A program made the translations under genes and the position numbers. A DNA stretch of 64,000 nt. Origin: Halomonas almeriensis (lineage in GTDB: Bacteria > Pseudomonadota > Gammaproteobacteria > Pseudomonadales > Halomonadaceae). Location of the stretch: NCBI RefSeq assembly GCF_030409235.1, contig NZ_JAUFPO010000009.1, forward strand, positions 601,743 through 665,742, in the 5' to 3' direction. Shown in pieces: positions 1-10,043 of this stretch (position 1 is the first letter of the stretch; each line of letters starts with the position of its first letter). A model generated the notes under the pieces. The model was not told the DNA's origin. It saw only the letters and a program-made list of their open reading frames with translations, and made no database searches.

Positions 1-217
1 CCTCGGGGCGAGTGCGCTTGGTGCCGTGCTTGGCCATGAAGTGCATCTCGCCATGATGGCCGAGGTCGAGCCAGCGCTGCAGTCGAGCTTCATCCTCGGC
101 CAGGTCGACATCGGTGATGCCGACCTGCTGGAAGCCCAGCTCGCGCCCCCAGGTCTTGATCGAGCTGGCCAGGGCCTCGAGGTCGGGAGTGGCGTCCTTG
201 ACAGACGGCTGAGACAT
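1..217 (-). CDS. queG: Epoxyqueuosine reductase QueG, N-terminal part (runs off the window)
   Basis: Seen: reading leftwards from an ATG at 217 gives about 72 residues starting MSQPSVKDATPDLEALA and continuing WGRELGFQQVGITDVDL, then LGHHGEMHFMAKH. This matches the start of the cobalamin- and iron-sulfur-dependent epoxyqueuosine reductase, the last step of queuosine tRNA modification in the cytoplasm. The rest of the gene, including the Fe-S cysteines, lies outside the window. It is divergent from nnr, the arrangement known from many gammaproteobacteria, and the shared intergenic region (218-329) should hold both promoters. The identification rests on a short N-terminus plus synteny. Confidence 0.85.
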   Translation of the reverse strand, partial: MSQPSVKDATPDLEALASSIKTWGRELGFQQVGITDVDLAEDEARLQRWLDLGHHGEMHFMAKHGTKRTRPE

Positions 218-329
218 GATTGTGAAATACCACGCAGGAGGGTGCCACGACGCTTGGTTTCCCTTGGCGTCGGGCACGGAAAACGACACACTTTCCATGA
301 TAAAGCATCAGCGGGCGGGGGAATAGCCA

Positions 330-1886
330 ATGGCCGAGGCGTCACAGATTGATACGCCGCAATACGGGCAGTCTCGGGATGGTATGCGGGCCCTGTATCG
401 CGCCGACCAGGTGCGCGAGCTGGATCGGCGCATCATCGATTCGAGGATCGAGGGCTTCGCCCTGATGCAACGCGCTGCGGCGGCGGCCTGGCAGCAGTTG
501 CGCTGCCACTGGCCCGAGGTGCGTCACCTCAGTGTGCTGTGCGGCGCCGGCAACAATGGCGGTGACGGTCATGTTCTGGCCGCCCTGGCTGCCGCGGAGG
601 GCCTGGAAGTCGAGCGCATCCTGCTCAAGCCTGTCGAGCAACTGACGGGCGACGCGCGGCGCGCGGCCGAGATGGCCGATGCCGCCGGTGTGGTGCGGGT
701 GGCCTGGCAGGATGGCATGACGCCGAAGGGTGAGCTGATCGTCGATGCGCTGCTGGGGACCGGGCTCGCGGGCGAGGTGAGCGGCGCCTCGCGTGCGGCG
801 ATTGCCGCCATCAATGCCACCGCGCGCCCGGTGCTGGCGCTGGACATTCCTTCCGGCCTGCACGCCGATACCGGTGCCGAATTGGGAGAGGCCGTGCAGG
901 CCACGCGAACCGTCACCTTCATCGGCGACAAGCTGGGACTGCATACCGGCTGTGGGCCGGCGCGGGTCGGCGTCTTGACGCTGGAACCCCTGGTGGACGC
1001 CGAGCCACTGTTCTCAGGCCTGTCACCGGCAGCCCTCTGCCTGGACCGCTGTCTCATTGCGACGCTGTTGCCGCCGCGGCCGCGCGATGCCCACAAGGGC
1101 AGGGCGGGGCATGCGCTGATTCTGGGGGGCGCACCCGGCATGGGCGGCGCCGGCCTGCTGTCCGCCGAGGCCTGTGCGCGGCTCGGGGCCGGCAAGGTCA
1201 GCCTGGCCACCGACCCGGCCCATGTTGCCGCTAGCCTGATTCGCCGCCCGGAAGTCATGGCCCACGGGGTCCGCGGCCTGGCCGATCTGGGCGATCTACC
1301 ACAGCAGGCCGATGTGCAGGTGCTCGGGCCCGGCCTGGGGCGCGACAGCTGGGGGCAGGCGCTGTGGCAGGGCGCGGTGGCGGCCGGGCGGCCGCTAGTG
1401 ATCGACGCCGATGGACTCAATCAGCTCGCCGAGCGTTTCGATGGCCAGCGTCGCGACGACTGGATTCTCACCCCGCATCCTGGTGAGGCGGCCCGCCTGT
1501 TGGGCATGGCCACCAGCGAAGTGGAAGCCGATCGCCCGGCCGCGGTTCTTGCCCTGCAGGCACGCTACGGGGGCGTGGTGGTGCTCAAGGGCAGTGGCAG
1601 TCTGGTCGCCGGCCCGTTGGGGCTCACGGTCTGCCCCTACGGCAATCCCGGCATGGCCAGCGGCGGCATGGGCGACGCGCTTTCCGGCATGCTCGGTGCC
1701 CTGGTCGCCCAGGGACTCTCGCTTGAGATGGCGGCCCGCCTGGGCGTGATGCTCCATGCGCTGGCCGCCGACCTGGCGGTACTCGAGGGCGGTGAGCGTG
1801 GCTTGCTCGCCAGTGATCTGGCATCCTGTGCGCGAATTCTTGTCAATACGACGATGGGCAATGACGATGCAGTGGCGACTGGCTGA
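330..1886 (+). CDS. nnr: Bifunctional NAD(P)HX epimerase / ADP-dependent NAD(P)HX dehydratase
   Basis: Repairs hydrated NAD(P)H: the N-terminal YjeF domain epimerises R- and S-NAD(P)HX, and the C-terminal ribokinase-like domain dehydrates S-NAD(P)HX using ADP. The 518-residue protein has the expected two-domain length. GAGNNGGDG is at about residues 72-80 of the YjeF_N half, and the kinase-like half carries GGMGDALSG at about 445-453, the usual nucleotide/catalytic loop. The ATG at 330 is preceded by a GGGGGAA purine stretch about 9 bases upstream; an internal Met at residue 19 is a possible alternative start. The 3' end overlaps tsaE, so the two are translationally coupled at the head of the conserved cell-wall/tRNA/repair operon. 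Confidence 0.95.
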   Translation: MAEASQIDTPQYGQSRDGMRALYRADQVRELDRRIIDSRIEGFALMQRAAAAAWQQLRCHWPEVRHLSVLCGAGNNGGDGHVLAALAAAEGLEVERILLKPVEQLTGDARRAAEMADAAGVVRVAWQDGMTPKGELIVDALLGTGLAGEVSGASRAAIAAINATARPVLALDIPSGLHADTGAELGEAVQATRTVTFIGDKLGLHTGCGPARVGVLTLEPLVDAEPLFSGLSPAALCLDRCLIATLLPPRPRDAHKGRAGHALILGGAPGMGGAGLLSAEACARLGAGKVSLATDPAHVAASLIRRPEVMAHGVRGLADLGDLPQQADVQVLGPGLGRDSWGQALWQGAVAAGRPLVIDADGLNQLAERFDGQRRDDWILTPHPGEAARLLGMATSEVEADRPAAVLALQARYGGVVVLKGSGSLVAGPLGLTVCPYGNPGMASGGMGDALSGMLGALVAQGLSLEMAARLGVMLHALAADLAVLEGGERGLLASDLASCARILVNTTMGNDDAVATG

Positions 1887-2376
1887 TGAAGACCAACAGG
1901 TCGCGTTGGGGGAAGCGCTCGGTCGAGCGCTGGCCGGTCGTGGGCACGTCTATCTCGAAGGCGAACTCGGTGCCGGCAAGACGACGCTGACGCGAGGCAT
2001 TCTGCGGGCCCATGGCCACCAGGGCGCCGTGAAGAGTCCTACCTACACCCTGGTCGAGCCCTACGAGCTGGGTACCGCCAGGGTCTACCACTTTGATCTT
2101 TATCGGCTCGCTGACCCGGAAGAGCTGGAGTTTATCGGCGGGCGCGACCTGCTGGGGGACGATGCCCTCTGCGTGGTGGAGTGGCCGAGCCGGGGCGAGG
2201 GCTGGCTGCCGCCGCCGGATATTCGCGTGCAACTGACTCTCGATGCGCCCGGACGCCTGGCCGTGATGCAGGCGCCAAGCGATCTGGGCCGCCAGGTGCT
2301 GGAAGGCCTGAAACAGAGCCAGGCACCAGCCAACCAGCCTCCGGATGTTGCCGGTACGGACGAAAACGATACATGA
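1861..2376 (+). CDS. tsaE: tRNA t6A37 threonylcarbamoyladenosine biosynthesis ATPase TsaE
   Basis: P-loop ATPase that works with TsaB and TsaD to form t6A at position 37 of ANN-decoding tRNAs. The 171-residue protein has Walker A GELGAGKTT at residues 34-42, then KSPTYTLVEPY and HFDLYRL, all diagnostic of the family, and VVEWPSRGE near the C-terminal part. The frame is open upstream to 1756, but that extension is nnr sequence in another frame, so I start at the ATG at 1861; an ATG six bases later (1867) is equally possible. It overlaps the nnr end by 26 bases and its TGA overlaps an ATG in the amiB frame, consistent with one transcript. Confidence 0.95.
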   Translation: MTMQWRLADEDQQVALGEALGRALAGRGHVYLEGELGAGKTTLTRGILRAHGHQGAVKSPTYTLVEPYELGTARVYHFDLYRLADPEELEFIGGRDLLGDDALCVVEWPSRGEGWLPPPDIRVQLTLDAPGRLAVMQAPSDLGRQVLEGLKQSQAPANQPPDVAGTDENDT

Positions 2377-2384
2377 GGAAAGGG

Positions 2385-3824
2385 ATGTTGCGCCGACACA
2401 TGGCCCGCTGGGTACTGCCCCTGCTGCTTCTGGTACCGCTCTGGGCCCAGGCCGCCAGCGTCGATAATCTGCGCCTGTGGGCGGCACCCGATCACTCGCG
2501 GCTGGTGTTCGACCTGTCGTCGCCGGCATCGGCCAATGTCTTCACGCTGGAGGATCCCCGTCGGCTGGTGATCGATGTAGCCAACAGCGAACTCAACGCC
2601 GATGTCAGTCGTCTGGACCTCTCCGAGAGTGCCATCGAGAAGGTGCGCACCGGCGTGCGCAATGGCTCGGACCTGCGGGTGGTGCTGGAGCTCTCGCGCG
2701 CCATCGAGCCGCGACACTTCAGCCTCGCGCCCAATGAGCAGTATGGCCATCGGCTGGTGGTGGATCTGGAGTATCCGGGCGAAAGCGCTGTCGAGGACCC
2801 CATCGACCCCATCGAGTCGAAGATTCGCGAACAGGAGATTGCCGCTGAGCGCGCCCAGAAAGAAGCCGTCGCCAAAGGGCGTGACCCGAGCACGGTGTCA
2901 CCGCCGCGCCAGGCCGCACAGCCTCATCCCAAGCGGGACATCATCATTGCCGTGGATGCCGGTCATGGTGGCGAGGACCCGGGGGCCATCGGTCCCAGCG
3001 GCACCCGCGAAAAGGACGTGGTGCTGGAAATGGCCAAGCGCATGGCGCGCTTGATCAATGCCACCCAGGGCTTCAAGGCCGTGCTGATTCGCGACGGCGA
3101 CTATTATGTCGGACTGCGTCAGCGCACCCGGATTGCCCGGGAGCAGAAGGCCGATTTCTTCGTCTCCCTGCATGCCGATGCCTTCAACAGTCCGCGGCCC
3201 CATGGCAGCTCGGTGTTTGCGCTGTCGCAGAGTGGCGCGACCTCGGAGACCGCCAAGTGGCTCGCGGCCTCGGAAAACCGCTCGGACCTGGTCGGCGGCG
3301 TGGATGGCAATCTCTCGCTGGACGACAAGGACGAGGTGTTGCGCGGCGTCCTGCTCGACCTGACCATGACCGCAACGCTCAATGACTCCCTGACCATCGG
3401 CGGGCGCGTGCTGGATCGCATGGGGCGCATCAACGAACTGCACAAGCCGCGGGTCGAGCAGGCCGGTTTTGTGGTGCTGAAATCGCCGGATATCCCGTCG
3501 CTGCTGGTGGAGACGGGGTTCATCTCCAATCCCGAGGAAGAGCGCAAGCTGCAGCAGGGTGGCTATCAACAACGCATGGTCGAATCCATCTTCGGCGGCG
3601 TGCGCGCCCATTTCCAGCGCAACCCGCCGCCGGCCAGCCTGCTCGCCTGGCAGCGCGACCAAGGCCGAGGTGGCGCCGGCGATGAATACCGTATTCAGCC
3701 CGGCGACACGCTCTCGGAAATCGCCGCACGTCATAACGTCCCGGTCGGCCGGCTGCGCCAGGCCAACGAGCTCAATGGCGACGTGATCCGCGTCGGGCAA
3801 GTGCTGAGGATACCGAGTTCTTAA
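2385..3824 (+). CDS. amiB: N-acetylmuramoyl-L-alanine amidase with AMIN and LysM domains (AmiB/AmiC type)
   Basis: Periplasmic zinc amidase that cuts septal peptidoglycan stem peptides during daughter-cell separation. From the start chosen here (479 aa): signal peptide ending near AQA at 21-23; AMIN domain about 25-135; Ala/Glu-rich linker; Amidase_3 domain from about 185 with zinc ligands in AGHGG (H194), TREK (E209) and SLHAD (H263), and the catalytic Glu in LVETGFISNPEE; C-terminal LysM from about residue 432 (YRIQPGDTLSEIAARHNV). The ATG at 2385 follows AGGAAAGGG; an ATG at 2373 overlaps the tsaE stop but has a poorer ribosome site. LysM at the C-terminus is usual in this genus-level context but absent from E. 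coli AmiC. Confidence 0.93.
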   Translation: MLRRHMARWVLPLLLLVPLWAQAASVDNLRLWAAPDHSRLVFDLSSPASANVFTLEDPRRLVIDVANSELNADVSRLDLSESAIEKVRTGVRNGSDLRVVLELSRAIEPRHFSLAPNEQYGHRLVVDLEYPGESAVEDPIDPIESKIREQEIAAERAQKEAVAKGRDPSTVSPPRQAAQPHPKRDIIIAVDAGHGGEDPGAIGPSGTREKDVVLEMAKRMARLINATQGFKAVLIRDGDYYVGLRQRTRIAREQKADFFVSLHADAFNSPRPHGSSVFALSQSGATSETAKWLAASENRSDLVGGVDGNLSLDDKDEVLRGVLLDLTMTATLNDSLTIGGRVLDRMGRINELHKPRVEQAGFVVLKSPDIPSLLVETGFISNPEEERKLQQGGYQQRMVESIFGGVRAHFQRNPPPASLLAWQRDQGRGGAGDEYRIQPGDTLSEIAARHNVPVGRLRQANELNGDVIRVGQVLRIPSS

Positions 3825-3991
3825 GAGAAAAGAAGGAAGAGGTAAGAGGGAGTCCAGAAGGCAACTAGAAGTGGGAATGAGGGGGGCGGTTCGCCATATC
3901 GACCAGGCTTTCTTCTTCCTTCTTGAAGGCGCGGAGCGCCGTACTTCCCTCTTAACCGCGGCGAAGCCGCGTCTTCGATTTTGGGGTGGTC
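3825..3991. repeat. Purine-rich intergenic stretch with two small GC hairpins
   Basis: The 167 bases between amiB and mutL begin with a strongly purine strand (AGAAAAGAAGGAAGAGG and similar), then a pyrimidine run and two short inverted repeats, GGCGC-GGA-GCGCC and GCGGC-GAA-GCCGC. The composition and hairpin-plus-purine layout resemble the larger arrays at 35,697-35,870 and 59,892-59,980. No coding sequence is supported here. It interrupts an otherwise tightly packed operon. Confidence 0.4.
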
Positions 3992-6001
3992 ATGACCGAC
4001 AGACAGCATATCCAGGTTCTCGATCCGCGTCTGGCTAACCAGATCGCCGCGGGGGAGGTCGTCGAGCGGCCGGCGTCGGTGGTCAAGGAGCTGGTTGAGA
4101 ATGCCATCGACGCTGGCAGTCAGCGTATCGAGGTCGAGCTGGAGTCCGGCGGGGCGCGGTTGATCCGGGTGCGTGACGATGGTGTCGGCATCAGCGAGGA
4201 TGATCTGCCACTGGCGCTGTCGCGGCATGCCACCAGCAAGATCGCCTCGTTGAATGATCTCGAAGGGGTGGCGAGCCTGGGGTTCCGCGGCGAGGCACTG
4301 GCCTCGATCAGCTCGGTGTCGCGCCTGGAGCTGACCTCCAATGTCGACGATGACCCGACCCGGGGCTGGCGCGTCGTGGTCGAGGGACGACGCATGGAGC
4401 CGCGGGTCACGCCCTCGCCGCACCCGCGGGGTACCTCGGTGACGGTGCGTGATCTCTTCTTCAATACCCCGGCGCGGCGCAAGTTCCTGCGCAAGGAAAA
4501 GACCGAGTTCGGCCATGTGGAGGAGGCGTTTCGCCGTCAGGCTCTGTCGCGTCTCGACCTGGGCTGGGTGCTACGTCACAACCAGAAGACCGTTCACCAG
4601 TTGAGTGCCGGCAGCGACCTGGTCGGCCACGAGCGCCGCCTGCAGTCACTGCTGGGCAAGGACTTTCTGGAAAACGCCCTCTACCTGGACCTGGGAACCG
4701 GCGGACTGCGGCTCTGGGGCTGGGTCGGCCTGCCGACCCACTCACGCGCCCAGGCCGACCAGCAGTACTTTTTCGTCAATGGCCGGGTGGTGCGCGACCG
4801 TCTGGTGGCCCATGCCATCCGTCAGGCCTATCGCGATGTGCTCTTTCATGGCCGCCAGCCGGTCTTCGTGCTCTACCTGGAGGTCGACCCGACGGTGGTC
4901 GATGTCAATGTCCATCCCACCAAGCATGAGGTGCGCTTCCGGGACGGCCGCATGGTCCACGACTTTCTGTTTTCCAGCCTGCATCGGGCGCTGGGCGAGT
5001 CTCGGGCCGGCCAGTCAACGGATTCGTCCGGCGCGCAACCGGACGCTACGCCGGCGGCCGGCGAGGAGGGCGCGGCATCGGGAGAAAGCGCGCCGGCTCC
5101 CTCGTCCAGTGAGCGCGTGGCGGAGTCCGCCGGGCGCTGGCAACAGCAGCCCATGGCCCTGCATGGTCGTGACGACGGCCAGCAGCAGAAGGTCACGCCG
5201 GACCGTGTACGCGCCTTCATGGAAGGCTATCGCGCCCTGCATCCCGAGCACGAAGACAGCCTGCTCACTCCCCAGCCTGCGGCTCCCGGGGCCGGTGGTG
5301 CAGCGGCCGATGTGGCCCTGGCCGAACGCCAGGCATCGCCGGATACCGCGACGTCTCCCGCCGTCAGCAGCCCGGCGATGCCGGAAGAAGACGCCACCCG
5401 AGCGCCGCCCCTCGGCTACGCGGTGGCGCAGCTGCATGGTGTCTACATTCTCGCGCAGACCGAGCGGGGCATGGTGATCGTCGACATGCATGCCGCCCAC
5501 GAACGCATCGTCTACGAGGGGATGAAATCGCAGGTACACGGCGAGGCCGAACAGCCCGGTCGCCTGCAGGCCCAGTCATTGCTGGTGCCGGTGTCGATGG
5601 CCGCCAGTGCCGCCGAAGTGGCCACCGCCGAGGCCGAACGCGAGGCCTTTTCCCGCCTGGGCGTCGAGCTCGACGTCGCCGGTCCGGAGACCCTGCTGGT
5701 GCGCCAGGTGCCGACCCTGCTGGTGGACGCCGATGTCGAGCTGCTGGTGCGCGACATGCTGGGCGACCTCGAGCGCTATGGGCGCTCCGATCGCCTCGAG
5801 GCGCACATCAACGAACTTCTTTCGACCATGGCCTGTCACGGTAGCGTGCGGGCCAATCGCCAACTGACCATCGCCGAGATGAACGCCCTGCTGCGTGACA
5901 TGGAGCGCACCGAGCGCAGCGGGCAATGCAACCATGGTCGGCCGACCTGGACTGAGATGAGCATGAAGGAACTCGACCGCCTCTTCCTGCGCGGCCAGTA
6001 A
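3992..6001 (+). CDS. mutL: DNA mismatch repair protein MutL with endonuclease-type C-terminus
   Basis: GHKL ATPase that couples MutS mismatch recognition to downstream excision. The 669-residue protein has the N-terminal ATPase motifs [23 protein letters not shown] and [16 protein letters not shown], a long low-complexity linker (about residues 340-470), and a C-terminal dimerisation domain. The C-terminal domain contains [12 protein letters not shown], matching the metal-binding D-x-H-A-x2-E-x4-E endonuclease motif apart from Met where Gln is usual, plus [10 protein letters not shown] and QCNHGRPT. These motifs are typical of MutL in bacteria lacking MutH and are absent from E. coli MutL. 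I start at the ATG at 3992 after GGGGTGG; a GTG two codons upstream is less likely. Confidence 0.95.
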   Translation: MTDRQHIQVLDPRLANQIAAGEVVERPASVVKELVENAIDAGSQRIEVELESGGARLIRVRDDGVGISEDDLPLALSRHATSKIASLNDLEGVASLGFRGEALASISSVSRLELTSNVDDDPTRGWRVVVEGRRMEPRVTPSPHPRGTSVTVRDLFFNTPARRKFLRKEKTEFGHVEEAFRRQALSRLDLGWVLRHNQKTVHQLSAGSDLVGHERRLQSLLGKDFLENALYLDLGTGGLRLWGWVGLPTHSRAQADQQYFFVNGRVVRDRLVAHAIRQAYRDVLFHGRQPVFVLYLEVDPTVVDVNVHPTKHEVRFRDGRMVHDFLFSSLHRALGESRAGQSTDSSGAQPDATPAAGEEGAASGESAPAPSSSERVAESAGRWQQQPMALHGRDDGQQQKVTPDRVRAFMEGYRALHPEHEDSLLTPQPAAPGAGGAAADVALAERQASPDTATSPAVSSPAMPEEDATRAPPLGYAVAQLHGVYILAQTERGMVIVDMHAAHERIVYEGMKSQVHGEAEQPGRLQAQSLLVPVSMAASAAEVATAEAEREAFSRLGVELDVAGPETLLVRQVPTLLVDADVELLVRDMLGDLERYGRSDRLEAHINELLSTMACHGSVRANRQLTIAEMNALLRDMERTERSGQCNHGRPTWTEMSMKELDRLFLRGQ

Positions 6002-6049
6002 CGGCCCACCAGGTGACCGCCCTTATTCCCGAACCAGACCCGTGACGCC

Positions 6050-7003
6050 ATGACAGCCCCGAACCACTCCGATTCACGCCCCCCCGCCATTTTCCTAATG
6101 GGGCCGACAGCCGTCGGCAAGACCGACATGGCCATGGCGCTGCACGAGCAACTGGGCTGCGAGCTGATCAGTGTCGATTCGGCGATGGTCTATCGCGGCA
6201 TGGACATCGGCAGCGCCAAGCCCTCGGCCGAGGAGCTGGCGCGGGCACCGCATCGGCTGATCGATATTCGCGACCCCGCCGATCCGTATTCGGCGGCGGT
6301 CTTTCGGGCGGATGCGCGCCGGGAGATGCAGCGCATCACCGAGGCCGGTCGGGTGCCGCTGCTGGTGGGCGGCACCATGATGTACTATCAGCGGCTCTGG
6401 GTCGGCGAGCCCAACCTGCCGTCGGGGGATGCCGCCGTGCGCGCCCAGCTCGACCGGGAAGTGCAAGAGCACGGCCTGGCGTCGCTACACGAGGAGCTGT
6501 CCAGGGTCGACCCCAGGGCGGCACAGCGCATCCATCCCAATGATCCGCAGCGGCTGACACGGGCTCTGGAGGTATATCGGCTTAGCGGGCGTCCCTTGAC
6601 CGAGCACTGGGATGCCCAGCAGGCGGAAACCTTTCCCTGGCGGGTGTTGTCGATAGGCCTGGCGCCGGACGATCGCAGTGTGTTGCACGCGCGAATCGCC
6701 GCGCGCTTCGATGCCATGCTCGAGGCCGGCCTTGTCGAGGAGGTCGCCGCCCTGAAAGCCCGTGCGGATCTGCACCCGCGGCTGCCGGCGATGAAGAGCG
6801 TGGGCTATCGTCAAGCCTGGCAGTATCTGGATGGCGAGGGAGACCGGGAGATGCTGCGGCGGCGGGGCATCGTCGCGACCCGGCAACTGGCCAAGCGGCA
6901 ATTGACCTGGATGCGCAGTTGGCCCGATCTGAACTGGGTCGACATCCTGGGCGTCCGACCACTCGATCATGTCCTGAAATTGGTGCGTGAATTCAGTGGT
7001 TAG
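6050..7003 (+). CDS. miaA: tRNA dimethylallyltransferase MiaA
   Basis: Transfers the dimethylallyl group to A37 of UNN-decoding tRNAs. 317 residues, normal family length. The P-loop GPTAVGKT is at about residues 18-25; [19 protein letters not shown] and the HRLIDIRDP segment that follow are typical DMAPP/tRNA-binding motifs, and SVGYRQ and [18 protein letters not shown] mark the C-terminal part. It sits between mutL and hfq, the standard order, and hfq follows after 125 bases that may carry an extra hfq promoter. Confidence 0.96.
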   Translation: MTAPNHSDSRPPAIFLMGPTAVGKTDMAMALHEQLGCELISVDSAMVYRGMDIGSAKPSAEELARAPHRLIDIRDPADPYSAAVFRADARREMQRITEAGRVPLLVGGTMMYYQRLWVGEPNLPSGDAAVRAQLDREVQEHGLASLHEELSRVDPRAAQRIHPNDPQRLTRALEVYRLSGRPLTEHWDAQQAETFPWRVLSIGLAPDDRSVLHARIAARFDAMLEAGLVEEVAALKARADLHPRLPAMKSVGYRQAWQYLDGEGDREMLRRRGIVATRQLAKRQLTWMRSWPDLNWVDILGVRPLDHVLKLVREFSG

Positions 7004-7128
7004 CGTAAGATGGGAAATTCCATACTGCACCCGAGCGGGCTTTGCCGGGTGAAACGTGCCACCTTGAAAACAGCGGTGAGCACCCAATAATACTATTAAC
7101 GCAAATTATATGATTTAGGGAGAGCCAC

Positions 7129-7377
7129 ATGTCCAAAGGACAGTCCCTTCAAGATCCTTACCTGAACGTTCTGCGCAAGGAACGTATCCCGGTGTCGATC
7201 TTTTTGGTCAATGGCATCAAGTTGCAGGGCCAGATCGAGTCCTTCGATCAGTTCGTTATTCTGCTGCGCAACACCGTCAGTCAGATGGTCTACAAGCATG
7301 CCATTTCCACCGTCGTGCCGTCGCGCAATGTACGTTTGCCGGCTGCCGATACCGGGCAACCGGATGCGGACGCGTGA
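7129..7377 (+). CDS. hfq: RNA chaperone Hfq
   Basis: Sm-like hexameric protein that pairs small RNAs with mRNAs. 82 residues, starting [19 protein letters not shown], with Sm1 ([19 protein letters not shown]) and Sm2 ([12 protein letters not shown]) motifs and a short acidic tail. The proximal-face residues Q8, D9, F42-like FDQF and the YKH motif are present. A clear AGGGAG ribosome site precedes the ATG by 7 bases. hflX begins 8 bases after the stop, in the same operon. Confidence 0.98.
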   Translation: MSKGQSLQDPYLNVLRKERIPVSIFLVNGIKLQGQIESFDQFVILLRNTVSQMVYKHAISTVVPSRNVRLPAADTGQPDADA

Positions 7378-7385
7378 GGTACTGA

Positions 7386-8699
7386 TTGTTTTTTGAGCGT
7401 CCCGACGCCGGTGAAACGGCGGTTCTCGTCCATATAGACTTCCAGGACGAAAGCGAGCGTGAGGATTCCGGTGAATTCCTCGAGCTCGTGCGCTCGGCCG
7501 GTGCGGAGCCGGCCACGCTGTTGACGGGGAGCCGGGGGCGGCCCGACCCGCGCAGCTTCATTGGTTCGGGCAAGCTGGAAGAGGTGCGCGAGGCATTGCA
7601 GGTCCACCAGGCGGAACTGGTGATCTTCAACCATGCACTGAGCCCGTCTCAGGAGCGCAATGTCGAGCAGTCCCTGAAGTGCCGGGTGCTGGACCGCACC
7701 GGGCTGATTCTCGACATCTTCGCGCAGCGTGCGCGGACTCACGAAGGCAAGCTGCAGGTGGAACTCGCCCAGCTGGAGTATATGTCCACGCGGCTGGTTC
7801 GTGGCTGGACGCACCTGGAGCGTCAGAAGGGCGGTATCGGCCTGCGCGGCCCCGGGGAAACCCAGCTCGAGACCGACCGCCGCTTGCTGCGGGGGCGCAT
7901 CAAGGCGATTCACAAACGCCTGGACAAGGTGCGCAGCCAGCGGGGGCAGAATCGCCGGGCACGGGCGCGTGCCGAGATTCCGAGCATCTCGCTGGTCGGC
8001 TACACCAATGCGGGCAAATCGACCCTGTTCAACGCGGTGACACAATCCCGGGTCTATGCGGCGGACCAACTGTTCGCTACCCTCGACCCGACCCTGAGGC
8101 GCCTCGAGGTTGAGGATGTCGGCCCAGTGGTGCTGGCCGACACCGTCGGCTTTATTCGCCATCTGCCGCACAAGCTGGTCGAGGCCTTCCAGGCGACGCT
8201 ACAGGAGGCGGCCGAAGCTAGCCTGCTGGTGCATGTTATCGATGCCGCCGACCCCGACCGCGAGCTCAACGTGAGTCAGGTCGAAGAGGTGCTCGATGAG
8301 ATTGGTGCGCTGGAGGTGCCGACCCTCAAGGTGATGAACAAGGTTGATCTCTTCGACAGTGCGCCTCGCATCGAGCGTAATGTGGACGGCAAGCCTGACA
8401 CGGTCTGGCTGTCGGCGCAGGATGGTCGAGGGCTGGAGCTTTTCGAGCAGGCTCTGACCGAGTGCCTGGCCGATGACATCATCGATTTCGACATGACCCT
8501 GGCACCGGCTCAGGGCAAGCTACGGGCCGGCCTGCATGAGCTGAGCGCCGTCCGCGAGGAAAGCTTCGACGAGCAGGGTCATACCCTGCTCAAGGTGCGC
8601 CTGCCGCGACGTGATTTCATGCAGTTGATGTCGCGCCTCGGTGAACGCGCCGACGATTATCTGCCGCAAGCGCTGCAGCAAGGAGCGGTCTGGGAGTAG
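7386..8699 (+). CDS. hflX: Ribosome-associated GTPase HflX (TTG start)
   Basis: Translational GTPase that binds the 50S subunit and rescues stalled or heat-damaged ribosomes. 437 residues with the HflX N-terminal domain containing SRGRPDPRSFIGSGK, the helical linker with GGIGLRGPGETQLETDRR, and a G domain with GYTNAGKST at about 205-213, DTVGFIRHLP and NKVDL. Translation most likely starts at the TTG at 7386, which gives MFFERPDAGE and aligns with the E. coli start; GAGG overlapping the hfq stop is the ribosome site. There is no ATG near the conserved N-terminus. Confidence 0.95.
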   Translation: MFFERPDAGETAVLVHIDFQDESEREDSGEFLELVRSAGAEPATLLTGSRGRPDPRSFIGSGKLEEVREALQVHQAELVIFNHALSPSQERNVEQSLKCRVLDRTGLILDIFAQRARTHEGKLQVELAQLEYMSTRLVRGWTHLERQKGGIGLRGPGETQLETDRRLLRGRIKAIHKRLDKVRSQRGQNRRARARAEIPSISLVGYTNAGKSTLFNAVTQSRVYAADQLFATLDPTLRRLEVEDVGPVVLADTVGFIRHLPHKLVEAFQATLQEAAEASLLVHVIDAADPDRELNVSQVEEVLDEIGALEVPTLKVMNKVDLFDSAPRIERNVDGKPDTVWLSAQDGRGLELFEQALTECLADDIIDFDMTLAPAQGKLRAGLHELSAVREESFDEQGHTLLKVRLPRRDFMQLMSRLGERADDYLPQALQQGAVWE

Positions 8700-8818
8700 T
8701 GAGTTGCCTTGTGCATTGCCGCTGTTGTCAAACAGGGCGGGTGGATGTCACAAGGAATGTATCGATGCCTGCCGTGACTTCGCGAGCGGTGGCACGCAAC
8801 GTATAGTGGAGACGACGT

Positions 8819-10042
8819 ATGGCCTGGAATGAGCCTGGTGGCGGCAACCAGCATGACCCTTGGAGTGGTGGTGGCCGCCGTGGTGGCAACGGCAGTGGCG
8901 ACGGCGGCAAGGGGGGCGGCAATCAAGGCCCTCCGGACCTCGATGAGGCGCTGAAAAAGTTTCAGAACAAGCTCAACAACATGCTGGGAGGCCGTGGCAA
9001 ACGCGGTGGCAATGGCGGTGGATCCGGCGGCGGCAAGCCGCGCAACACCTTTGCTTTGCCGGGCCTGCTGCTGATCGTAGCACTGGCCATCTGGGCCGCT
9101 TCCGGCTTTTATCTGGTCGACGAATCGGAGCGTGGTGTGGTGCTGCGCTTCGGCAAGTACCAGGAAACCGTGACGCCGGGCCTGCAGTGGAACCCGCCCC
9201 TGATCGATGACGTGCGCATGGTCAATGTGACGCGGGTGCGTTCGATCAGCCAGACGCAATCGATGCTGACCCAGGACGAAAACATCGTCTCAGTGGAAAT
9301 CTCGGCGCAGTATCAGGTCGCCGACCCGCGTGACTATGTGCTCAACGTCCGCAACCCCGAACTCAGTCTCGAGAATGCACTGGATTCGGCGCTTCGCCAT
9401 GTGGTGGGCGGTACCGACATGATCGAGATCCTGACCTCGGGACGTGCCATCCTCGGCAGCTCGGTCAGCAGCCGCCTGCAATCCTATCTGGACAGCTATG
9501 GTACCGGCATCACGCTGCAGACTCTGAACGTCGAGTCGACCTCGCCGCCCGATGCTGTTCAAGATGCCTTCGATGATGTCATCCGCGCACGCGAGGACCG
9601 CCAGCGCACCATCAACCAGGCCATGGCCTATGCCAATGCCGTGATTCCTGAAGCCCAGGGTAAGGCGCAACGTCTTATCGAGCAGGGGCAGGGGTATCGC
9701 GAGTCCGTCGTCGCCGAAGCGCAAGGTCAGGCCAACCGCTTCAATGCACTACTGACGCAATATGAGCAGTCCCCGGATATCATGCGCGAACGTCTCTACC
9801 TGGAAACCTTGTCTGAGGTCTACAGCGGAACCTCGAAAGTCATGGTGGATGTGGCCGAGCAGAGCCCATTGATGGTATTGCCGATGGATAAGCTCAACAG
9901 CAGAACGAGCAGCAGTGCCAGCGGCCAGTCGTCTGATTCGCAATTGGACCCTCAGGTGCTGCAGCGTCTGCAGAATTCCGAGTCCTCATCCAGCACGGGC
10001 CGCTCCGGCAACAACAACGGCGCGCTCAGGGAGGGTCGCTGA
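8819..10042 (+). CDS. hflK: FtsH protease regulator subunit HflK
   Basis: SPFH/band-7 membrane protein that, with HflC, forms the ring-shaped complex around FtsH in the inner membrane and modulates degradation of membrane proteins. 407 residues: a Gly/Asn-rich cytoplasmic N-terminus (about 1-75), one transmembrane helix (GLLLIVALAIWAASGFYLV), the SPFH domain starting at ESERGVVLRFGKY, a coiled-coil region with QAMAYANAVIPEAQGKA, and a Ser/Gly-rich C-tail. GGAG 7 bases before the ATG serves as ribosome site. The 119-base gap after hflX may hold a separate promoter. hflC follows immediately. Confidence 0.96.
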   Translation: MAWNEPGGGNQHDPWSGGGRRGGNGSGDGGKGGGNQGPPDLDEALKKFQNKLNNMLGGRGKRGGNGGGSGGGKPRNTFALPGLLLIVALAIWAASGFYLVDESERGVVLRFGKYQETVTPGLQWNPPLIDDVRMVNVTRVRSISQTQSMLTQDENIVSVEISAQYQVADPRDYVLNVRNPELSLENALDSALRHVVGGTDMIEILTSGRAILGSSVSSRLQSYLDSYGTGITLQTLNVESTSPPDAVQDAFDDVIRAREDRQRTINQAMAYANAVIPEAQGKAQRLIEQGQGYRESVVAEAQGQANRFNALLTQYEQSPDIMRERLYLETLSEVYSGTSKVMVDVAEQSPLMVLPMDKLNSRTSSSASGQSSDSQLDPQVLQRLQNSESSSSTGRSGNNNGALREGR

Positions 10043-10043
10043 A

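Noticed and set aside
342..944. Long antisense ORFs inside nnr and other genes
   Set aside because: They are frame shadows produced by high GC at third positions; their translations are Arg/Gly/His-rich and lack family motifs.
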